Source: Myxosarcina sp. GI1 (GTDB lineage: Bacteria > Cyanobacteriota > Cyanobacteriia > Cyanobacteriales > Xenococcaceae). From it: DNA of 64,000 nt. Location of the stretch: the NCBI RefSeq assembly GCF_000756305.1, contig NZ_JRFE01000003.1:39278-103277 (forward strand). Reading direction: 5' to 3'. The number at the start of each line of letters is the position of its first letter. Within the stretch, counting starts at the first letter, position 1. The position numbers and the translations under genes are program-made. A model generated the notes under the pieces. It was given only the letters and a program-made list of their open reading frames with translations, ran no database searches and had not been told where the DNA came from. Positions 57,245 to 64,000 of this stretch are shown here, one piece after another.

Positions 57245-58936
57245 ATGACAAAAATCATCAAAGAAACCGCTTCAATGTATACTCGCGATCGCGTGAAGTT
57301 AGATGCAGATATTTATCGCCCCGATACTTCAGAAAAGTTACCGATTTTATTAATGCGCCAGCCTTACGGTAGAGCGATCGCCTCTACGGTAGTATACGCT
57401 CATCCGCGCTGGTATGCTGCTCAAGGATACATTGTGGTAATTCAAGATGTTAGAGGGAGGGGAACTTCAGAAGGAAAGTTCGATTTATTTACTCATGAAG
57501 TTGATGATGGCTTGGATACGATTAGTTGGGTAACTCAATTGCCTAATAGTACGGAAGAAGTAGGAATGTATGGCTTTTCCTATCAGGGAATGACTCAATT
57601 ATATGTTGCTGCTAATAAACCCCAGGTATTAAGAGCGATCGCGCCAGCAATGGTAGCTTACGATCTATATACCGATTGGGCTTATGAAAATGAGGCTTTT
57701 TGTCTGTATGCCAATCTAGCCTGGGCGATTCAGCTAGCAGCAGAAACGGCAAGAATTAAAGGAGATGAAGCAGCTTATCTGCGTTTGGCTGCTGCTGCCA
57801 AAAATTTACCTTTAGGCGACTCTATACCCGCCAATCCCAAAATCATGCAGGAACTTGCTTTAGACTCTTTTTATCATACCTGGTTAAACAATCCTCATCC
57901 TGAAACTTATTGGCAGGAGCGATCGCCAAAATATTTATTACAAGATGTAGATTTACCTATGCTGCACGTTGGCGGTTGGTTCGATCCTTATTTACGAGGC
58001 ACGTTAAATTTATATCGAGCAATGGCAGCTAAAAGCCAATATCCCCAACATCTAGTCGTAGGACCCTGGGGGCATTTGCCTTGGGGAAGAAAACTCAATC
58101 AAATTGACTATGGCATTGAGGCGCAAAACCCCATCGACCAACTACAGATACGCTGGTTCGATTATTTTCTCAAAGGCAAAGACACAGGCGTATTAAACGA
58201 GTCTCCTATTAGTCTGTTTGAAATGGGTAGTAACCAGTGGCAAGAATTTAATGAGTTCCCAGAAAGCCAAAAAATCTATTATTTAGCTAGCGATGGTTTG
58301 GCGAGTATGCGAGAAGATGCAGGAATGCTTTGGGAATACGAGTCAGAAACCGAATCTACTTCGCCGCAAGAATTATTAGCTACCGATTTAACTGAAGCAG
58401 TTACAGAATTTAGCAATACTGAAGATATTTTAGTTCACGATCCCTGGCGACCCGTACCAGCTAGAGGAGGACACGCCGTATTTCCCAGTGGCTCTGGCGA
58501 TCGCACCGATTTAGACTGTCGTACGGATGTGCTTACCTACACATCTGCACCTTTAGAATCTGGATTGCACATTGTAGGAGAAGTAGCGGTAGAAATTTAC
58601 TGCACTGCCGATGCACCGAGTTTCGATCTGTGTGCGGTCTTGTCTACAGTAGATTCTCAAGGCAGAGTATTTAACTTTACTCAAGGTTATATTCGCGTCG
58701 ATACACCACAGTCGCCAATAACTATTCCCCTACAGACTACCTGTATTTATATGCCTTCCCAAACTAGCTTGCGTCTCAGTCTGAGCGCGGCTTGTTTTCC
58801 TGCTTATCCCGTCAATTCTGGTACGGGCAAGCCACCTAGTCAAACTCGTTCGCTTGATATGCAAATAATTACTATAGCGATTAAATCTGGCGCGGACTAT
58901 CCTTCTTTAATTCGTCTGGCGATCGCCAGTAATTGA
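57245..58936 (+). CDS. CocE/NonD family serine hydrolase (S15-type)
   Basis: The 563-residue protein has an alpha/beta hydrolase part with YRPDTSEKLPILLMRQPYGR, QDVRGRGTSEG and nucleophile motif GMYGFSYQGMTQ (about 108-119, Ser113). HVGGWFDPYLRGT (about 242-254) carries the Asp, and LVVGPWGHLPWGR (about 272-284) the His. A C-terminal jelly-roll (about 350-560) completes the CocE/X-prolyl dipeptidyl-peptidase layout. It hydrolyses esters or amides; the natural substrate is unknown. No signal peptide. It may be in one unit with the AEC transporter. Confidence 0.88.
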   Translation: MTKIIKETASMYTRDRVKLDADIYRPDTSEKLPILLMRQPYGRAIASTVVYAHPRWYAAQGYIVVIQDVRGRGTSEGKFDLFTHEVDDGLDTISWVTQLPNSTEEVGMYGFSYQGMTQLYVAANKPQVLRAIAPAMVAYDLYTDWAYENEAFCLYANLAWAIQLAAETARIKGDEAAYLRLAAAAKNLPLGDSIPANPKIMQELALDSFYHTWLNNPHPETYWQERSPKYLLQDVDLPMLHVGGWFDPYLRGTLNLYRAMAAKSQYPQHLVVGPWGHLPWGRKLNQIDYGIEAQNPIDQLQIRWFDYFLKGKDTGVLNESPISLFEMGSNQWQEFNEFPESQKIYYLASDGLASMREDAGMLWEYESETESTSPQELLATDLTEAVTEFSNTEDILVHDPWRPVPARGGHAVFPSGSGDRTDLDCRTDVLTYTSAPLESGLHIVGEVAVEIYCTADAPSFDLCAVLSTVDSQGRVFNFTQGYIRVDTPQSPITIPLQTTCIYMPSQTSLRLSLSAACFPAYPVNSGTGKPPSQTRSLDMQIITIAIKSGADYPSLIRLAIASN

Positions 58937-59071
58937 GATCTAAGCAATAATTTCGTCGGTAAGCTGATACTCAAAACCAAATATTATAAAAAGTATTGAG
59001 CAATGCTCAAAATCTAGATATGTTGTATCAATAGGGCAAAAAAATTAAGAACATTAGCAGGTAGCGATCGC

Positions 59072-60334
59072 ATGACCAACTTTAGCTCGGAAAACCAAGT
59101 TAATTCAATAACTTCAGTCGAACTAACTTTAAAGCGCGGTACGGAAGCAGCAAATTGTCACGATTGGTCGGCAGTAAATAAATATTTGCAACAGCTACCA
59201 GTTTCTAAAAATAAAACCGAGTTAAGCTTACCCAACCAAACAGACTGGCAAACAGCATCTAAATTAGCATTGCAAGTTTTACTCGAAGGTGACTTTCAAC
59301 AGCAGTGGGAAGTTGCCAAACTTCTGCCTCTGTTCGGCAAATCTATTACCCTGCCACTAATTTCCCTGCTAGAAGACGAATCAGTAGATCTCGAAGCGCG
59401 CTGGTTTATCTGTAATATTTTAGGAAAATTTTCCGAGCAAAAAGTAATTCTCTCTTTAGTCAAATTAATACAGCAAACAGAAATAGAAGAATTAGCGATC
59501 GCTGCTGGTAAAACTCTAACTCAAATTGGTATTGCGGCTATTGATGCCTTAGTAAAATTATTACAATCCCCACATCGTGCTTTGGCTGTCAAATCTCTCG
59601 CTTATATCCGTCGTCCAGAAATTATTAACCCTTTAATTACAGTAGTTGAAGATCCTCAACCAGAAATTAGAGCTATGGCAATTGAAGCTTTGGGCAGTTT
59701 TCACGATCGACGCATTTCTTACTTACTGCTAGCAGCTTTAAAGGACACCTCATCATTAGTCAGAAAAGAAGCAGCAAATGCCCTGGGGTTTCGTCCCGAT
59801 CTTTGTGAGGAATTAGATCTTATAGCTCATCTACAACCTTTACTGTACGACTTTAATTTAGAAGTATGCAGTCGCGCTGCTATAGCTTTGGGAAGAATGA
59901 AAAGCGACTCGGCAGTACAAGCTTTATTTACTCCTTTGAAATCTGTCAATACGCCTGTAAGTCTGAAGTTAGATTTAGTGCGTGCCCTAGCTTGGAGCGA
60001 AACTGAATTAGCGATTGACTGTTTGCGTGAAAGTTTAATTAATAGTGAAATTTCTGCTAATGTCGAGCTAGAATTAGTCTCTTTAGAAATCATTAATGTT
60101 TTAGGAAGAATTACAAAGTCTAATTTAACTGGTAAATCTGCACGAACACTAATCGACTTTTGGCAGCTAAAAGGAAGACAAAGTAGCTCGCCAGAGTTAA
60201 AACAACTGCTGGCTAATTCTTTGGGTGAATTAAAACATTCTGAAGCTGCGCCGATATTAAATGAATTGACTCAAAATAACAATAAACTAATTAGATTACA
60301 CGCGATCGCGGCTTTAAAAAAAATATCTAAATAA
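59072..60334 (+). CDS. HEAT-repeat protein (PBS-lyase-like repeats)
   Basis: The 420-residue soluble protein has tandem helical repeats from about residue 80 to the end, for example VDLEARWFICNILGKF, PEIRAMAIEALGSF, SLVRKEAANALGF, LEVCSRAAIALGRM and LIRLHAIAALKKI. This resembles the HEAT repeats of phycocyanobilin lyases and related proteins, but it has no clear lyase signature, so a general protein-binding scaffold is as likely. The ATG lies within a HIP1-like sequence (GCGATCGCATG). It is monocistronic. Confidence 0.8.
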   Translation: MTNFSSENQVNSITSVELTLKRGTEAANCHDWSAVNKYLQQLPVSKNKTELSLPNQTDWQTASKLALQVLLEGDFQQQWEVAKLLPLFGKSITLPLISLLEDESVDLEARWFICNILGKFSEQKVILSLVKLIQQTEIEELAIAAGKTLTQIGIAAIDALVKLLQSPHRALAVKSLAYIRRPEIINPLITVVEDPQPEIRAMAIEALGSFHDRRISYLLLAALKDTSSLVRKEAANALGFRPDLCEELDLIAHLQPLLYDFNLEVCSRAAIALGRMKSDSAVQALFTPLKSVNTPVSLKLDLVRALAWSETELAIDCLRESLINSEISANVELELVSLEIINVLGRITKSNLTGKSARTLIDFWQLKGRQSSSPELKQLLANSLGELKHSEAAPILNELTQNNNKLIRLHAIAALKKISK

Positions 60335-60609
60335 ATCTCTTCTTTTAAGGAGAGATAATTGCTCATTGATGATTTTGTGTTTTAACCACAAAGCATACTG
60401 CTATATCTATAAATATTAATTAAACGCATAATATCAATTCTTTTATTACATCAAAAGCGCTAAAAAACCAAAATATTGTATTAAGTAATACAAAACAATA
60501 AATCAATAGATAGAACTATAAACTACTAGATTTTTTGCGATTAACAAAAACCTCAAAAAAATCTATTTTGTACTAACAATATCCTTTTTGGTGTGAGGAT
60601 TGAAAAATA

Positions 60610-62301
60610 ATGACTCTAATTAAAAATTTAGCCTGGCTGAAAACTTCAGCAATATGCAGTGCCGTCTTCTTAGCTTCCGCTCCCCTATTGGCTCAGGAAG
60701 TCGATTTATCCGATCCCGATGCAATTTCTAATTACGTTGAATATCCTGCTTCTGACGATAATTCTTTGGAAGAAAAAAATGCACTAGAAACAGATATCGA
60801 TCCTTCTTTAAAACAAGTTACCAACGTCAATCAGTTACGAGATGTTTCTCCTACAGATTGGGCATATGAAGCCTTACGTAGTTTGGTAGACCGCTACGGC
60901 TGTATTGCAGGTTATCCCAATCAAACCTATCGTGGCAGTCAGGCTCTAACACGCTATGAGTTTGCTGCGGGTTTGAACGCTTGTTTGACTCAAATCGAGC
61001 GTTTGATTGCTTCTTCTGGAGCGGTAAGTCAAGAAGATTTAGATACTATGAGTCGTCTGACTCAAGAATTTGAAGCGGAATTAGCAAGCTTGGGCGGCAG
61101 ACTCGACAATCTAGAAAATAGAACTGCTTTCTTAGAAGATAACGCTTTTTCTACCACAACCATTTTACAAGGTGAAGTAGCTTTTACTATAGCTAACGCT
61201 TTTGGTGATAGTGCCGCTGCCGATCTTAATGAAGACGGCGTACTCAACGACGATTTAGATTCTGAAGTAGTGTTTACAGATCGGGTTCGTTTACAGTTAG
61301 TTAGTAGCTTTACAGGAGAAGACAAATTATTTACACGCTTAACTGCGGGGAATATTGATAACTCTTTCCAGGATGAAACGGGAACTAGAGAAGGACGTTT
61401 TGCTTTTGATGGACAAGCAGATAACAACATTACCATCGATCGCCTGCACTATGTATTTCCGATGTTAGAAGGAAATCTACAGGTTACAACTATGGCAAGT
61501 TTGGGAGCGCACCATTTCTATGCTGAAACTTTTAACGAAGGCTTAGACGTTGGTGGTGGTGCCAATGGTGCTTTGACTAGATTTGCCGAACGTAACCCCA
61601 TTTATCGCCAGGGCATTGATGGTGGTTCGGCAGGTTTGGGACTAAATTATACTCTGGGTGAAAAATTTGAAATTTCAGCAGGCTACATTGCCCCCACTGC
61701 CAGCGATCCCGAAGACGGCAACGGTTTATTTAATGGTAGCTATTCGGCTTTAGGACAGCTAGTCTTCAAGCCCTTTGAAGCATTAAAAGTAGGTGCCACC
61801 TATGTTAGAGGATACGATACCTCACCCTTTAGAGGTTCTTTTCTTTGGGGCGGTACGGGAACCAATGCTGCAAACTTTCGCGGTTTGGGGGTAGATGATT
61901 CTCCTGTAACTACCAACTCCTTTGGTGGAGAGTTTCAGTTCGATGTTTCTACCACATTTAGCGTTCGAGGTTGGTTTAGCTATACCGATGCCGATATTTT
62001 AGAAGATGGCGATGCCGAAATTTTTAACTACGCAGGAGCGGTAGTTGTCTCCGACTTGGTTAAAGAAGGTAGTCTGGCAGCAATCGTAGTTGGTGCAGAA
62101 CCTTACGTTAACGATCTCAACCTCGATAGCGGTTTGGAGGTTGAAGACGACATTCCCCTGCACGTAGAAGCATTCTACAAATATCAGCTAAACGATAATA
62201 TTTCTATTACTCCTGGTGTAGTTTGGTTGGTCAGCCCCAATCAAGACAGCGATAATGACGACATTATTATCGGTGCGTTGAGAACAACCTTTACCTTTTA
62301 G
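60610..62301 (+). CDS. SLH-domain outer-membrane iron-uptake porin
   Basis: The 563-residue precursor has a signal peptide ending APLLAQE (about 28), one SLH domain (DVSPTDWAYEALRSLVDRYGCIAGYPNQTYRGSQ..TRYEFAAGLNACL, about 78-127), a coiled coil (about 130-175, SRLTQEFEAELASLGGRLDNLE), and a beta-barrel of OprB type (about 185-563). It ends in the C-terminal Phe typical of outer-membrane proteins (ALRTTFTF). Cyanobacterial Slr1841/Slr0042-type porins share this order; some mediate iron uptake. The SLH domain binds peptidoglycan. Confidence 0.93.
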   Translation: MTLIKNLAWLKTSAICSAVFLASAPLLAQEVDLSDPDAISNYVEYPASDDNSLEEKNALETDIDPSLKQVTNVNQLRDVSPTDWAYEALRSLVDRYGCIAGYPNQTYRGSQALTRYEFAAGLNACLTQIERLIASSGAVSQEDLDTMSRLTQEFEAELASLGGRLDNLENRTAFLEDNAFSTTTILQGEVAFTIANAFGDSAAADLNEDGVLNDDLDSEVVFTDRVRLQLVSSFTGEDKLFTRLTAGNIDNSFQDETGTREGRFAFDGQADNNITIDRLHYVFPMLEGNLQVTTMASLGAHHFYAETFNEGLDVGGGANGALTRFAERNPIYRQGIDGGSAGLGLNYTLGEKFEISAGYIAPTASDPEDGNGLFNGSYSALGQLVFKPFEALKVGATYVRGYDTSPFRGSFLWGGTGTNAANFRGLGVDDSPVTTNSFGGEFQFDVSTTFSVRGWFSYTDADILEDGDAEIFNYAGAVVVSDLVKEGSLAAIVVGAEPYVNDLNLDSGLEVEDDIPLHVEAFYKYQLNDNISITPGVVWLVSPNQDSDNDDIIIGALRTTFTF

Positions 62302-62507
62302 AAGAGGGCAGAAGGCAAGGCGAAAATTTAAATGCGAGCGTCTAACGAACAAAATTCGTTGGATGCTTGCGTAAATTAACTTGAAAGCTTATTGATAGCT
62401 GAAACCAATTTTGGAAAAAGCTGTAAGAAAATAACATTTTTCAGCAATTTTCATTCCTTTTTGCCAAATTATTAAATCCTTGAAATTAGGATTTCAAAGC
62501 CTCTTGC

Positions 62508-63077
62508 CTAATTCTCCCCCATCACCAATTCAACCAACTTATCGGCTATTTCGGGTAAAGGCAAAATAAAGTTTACCATTCCCGTCTTAATTGCTGCATC
62601 AGGCATTCCAAAATAACTGGAAGTTTTTTTATCTTGAGCGATAACTATCCCTCCCATTTTATGAATTGCTTCAATTCCCATAAAGCCATCTTTACCAGTA
62701 CCCGTTAACACTACGGCGATCGCCCGATCTCTATAACTAGCAGCTACAGAGTCAAAAAGTAAATCTGCCGAGGGTCGTACAAAATGAACTAGTTCCGATT
62801 GACTCAAAGAAAGCGTGCCGTCGGGATTGATGAGTAGATGGTGGTTGGGCGGTGCGAGATAAACTTTGCCTTTTTCCAGGCGATCGCCTTCTGCTGCCTG
62901 TTTGACCGAGAGTAAAATACGCCGACTGAGAATATCCGCCATGAAAGAGCGGCTGTTAGGGTCGAGGTGCTGGACGACAACTATACTGGCAGGAAAGTTG
63001 GCTGGTAAATGAGACAATACCTGAATGATAGCGTTTAATCCGCCCGCTGAAGCTGCGATCGCAATGATTTCAAACAC
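62508..63077 (-). CDS. Stand-alone CheB methylesterase
   Basis: The 189-residue protein starts at GTG with a GGAGA site seven bases upstream. It is only the CheB catalytic domain: IAIAASAGGLNAI with Ser10, VVQHLDPNSRSFMADIL with the His, and VLTGTGKDGFMGIEAI with the Asp. There is no receiver domain and no C-terminal extension, unlike the protein at 18878-19906. A response regulator fragment lies nearby (63740-64000, minus), but a HIT gene on the other strand separates them. Confidence 0.88.
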   Translation of the reverse strand: MFEIIAIAASAGGLNAIIQVLSHLPANFPASIVVVQHLDPNSRSFMADILSRRILLSVKQAAEGDRLEKGKVYLAPPNHHLLINPDGTLSLSQSELVHFVRPSADLLFDSVAASYRDRAIAVVLTGTGKDGFMGIEAIHKMGGIVIAQDKKTSSYFGMPDAAIKTGMVNFILPLPEIADKLVELVMGEN

Positions 63078-63230
63078 GGGCTGTCTCCATTTCTTAGTTT
63101 TAATTGCAAACTAACCAAAAACAAACTACTTATTTGTTAATTGGCAACAAAAATTAATTTATCAAACAATTTTCTGTTAATGTCGTGCAAAGTTCTACAA
63201 TTAGCCTGTTAGTATTAAAATATTTAGTTT

Positions 63231-63569
63231 ATGAGCGATATTTTTGGCAAAATTATTCAACGCAAAATTTCTGCCGATATAGTCTATGAAGACGATCTGG
63301 CATTAGCTTTCAAAGATATCAATCCTCAAGCACCCACTCATATTTTAGTGATTCCCAAGCAGCTAATTCCTCGTTTATCAGAAGCTACTAACGAAGATTC
63401 CGCCTTATTGGGTCATTTATTGATGACAGCTAAAAAGGTAGCAGAGCAAGAAAATTTAGCTGATGGCTACCGTGTAGTAATAAATAATGGCGAACAAGCA
63501 GGGCAAAGTGTCGATCGCCTGCATCTACATATTTTAGGGGGTCGCCGCTTAAGTTGGCCTCCAGGTTAA
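63231..63569 (+). CDS. HIT (histidine triad) nucleotide-binding protein
   Basis: The 112-residue protein is a HINT-type HIT member: DIFGKIIQRKISADIVYEDD, FKDINPQAPTHILVIPKQ, then GEQAGQSVDRLHLHILGGR and a final WPPG. The usual triad HxHxH is here R-L-H-L-H (Arg96, His98, His100). The nucleophilic His (middle) is kept, the first is Arg. HINT proteins hydrolyse purine-nucleotide phosphoramidates such as AMP-lysine. The Arg codon CGC sits in GATCGC, a HIP1-like core. Confidence 0.9.
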   Translation: MSDIFGKIIQRKISADIVYEDDLALAFKDINPQAPTHILVIPKQLIPRLSEATNEDSALLGHLLMTAKKVAEQENLADGYRVVINNGEQAGQSVDRLHLHILGGRRLSWPPG

Positions 63570-63739
63570 AAAAGCTTTTAGCCAGCACGCAAGGGGCTAA
63601 CGCCCTGCTTTCAGGGGTAGGTTTTTAATATTTATCCAGGAGCAGGAGAAAAATCGGGAATAAAGCTGCCTTGAGGAAAAGGCATTCTTTTAATTACAGA
63701 TGCCAAAATCACTAAACAGCCTCTTCTAGCTACACGAGT

Positions 63740-64000
63740 CTACATCAAAATTTTGTGAATTTTTTCTGGTAATTGTAAAGGACGAAAAGGTTTGATAATT
63801 ACACCAGCTAAATCTAGTTGTTTTAATTCTACAGCAATTGCCGATTGAGTTTTTGCAGTCATCAAAATCACGGGAATCTTTGCTGTATTTCGATTGAGTT
63901 TTAACTGTTTCAAAGTTTCTTTACCGTCCCAATCGGGCATCATTAAATCTAGTAAAATTACGTTGGGCTGTTTGCTTTCAGCCAGCTGTAATCCTTCTTT
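63740..64000 (-). CDS. Response regulator receiver domain, C-terminal part (runs off window)
   Basis: The frame is open from the window edge to a TAG at 63740-63742. It reads VILLDLMMPDWDG with the phosphoacceptor Asp, then KIPVILMTAKT with the conserved Thr and IIKPFRP with the conserved Lys. The fragment ends shortly after the receiver fold (HKILM), so the protein has no output domain after it. The N-terminal part lies beyond 64000. Confidence 0.9.
   Translation of the reverse strand, partial: KEGLQLAESKQPNVILLDLMMPDWDGKETLKQLKLNRNTAKIPVILMTAKTQSAIAVELKQLDLAGVIIKPFRPLQLPEKIHKILM

Overview
The window comes from a cyanobacterium. It carries the photosystem II operon psbE-psbF-psbL-psbJ behind a membrane rubredoxin and Ycf48, the photosystem I pair psaF-psaJ, a CpcD-type ferredoxin-NADP reductase (petH), phosphoribulokinase (prk), an acyl-lipid desaturase and an iron-uptake porin. 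HIP1-type octamers (GCGATCGC) occur throughout. The genus cannot be fixed from the sequence; a unicellular or pleurocapsalean type fits the rich surface-polysaccharide content but is only a guess.

Layout. 1-7113 (all minus) is a surface-glycan block: two tandem paralogous GT-C-like membrane proteins (one cut by the window edge), an AglD/MprF-type membrane protein, a PAPS-dependent sulfotransferase, a methyltransferase and two GT2 glycosyltransferases. 7426-13585 is housekeeping: glcD, an alanine/sodium symporter, a SpoU methyltransferase, tRNA-Leu(CAG) and murA, which seems to lack an ordinary start codon. 13747-16416 holds rubA, ycf48 and psbEFLJ with its terminator. 16426-19906 holds a CRR6-type protein, a Fur regulator, a TVP38 membrane protein and an orphan CheB.

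20424-36689 is an AT-rich exopolysaccharide locus. It contains a HAD phosphatase fused to a UbiA-like membrane half, a WecG/TagA transferase, three further glycosyltransferase-like proteins (one exostosin-like), a secreted GH10 glycosidase, a Wzy-type polymerase, a Wzx-type flippase overlapping it, an SGNH-hydrolase-like protein, a Wzc co-polymerase/tyrosine kinase, a collapsed galE remnant and the initiating polyprenyl-phosphate sugar transferase. The parts correspond to a Wzx/Wzy-dependent pathway with extra tailoring enzymes.

37061-46177 is ruvC, petH, prk, a DUF2267 protein, cysH (PAPS type), a GT39-like membrane protein, psaJ-psaF and tsaD. 46277-48714 is a divergent pair: a regulator that fuses a TetR head to what looks like a degenerate tyrosine-recombinase domain, facing a delta-9-type desaturase across a spacer with two near-identical 17-bp palindromes. 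48887-64000 holds a small cyanobacterial protein, a sugar-nucleotide epimerase, glmU, gcvP and gcvH (with glcD, photorespiratory functions), an AEC transporter, a CocE/NonD hydrolase, a HEAT-repeat protein, an SLH/porin, a second orphan CheB, a HIT protein and the end of a response regulator.

No CRISPR array, complete insertion sequence, rRNA or prophage was seen. The least ordinary items are the TetR/recombinase-like fusion and its twin operators, the ATT start of murA, the HAD/UbiA-like fusion, the internally deleted galE, and the sulfotransferase-containing glycan block.
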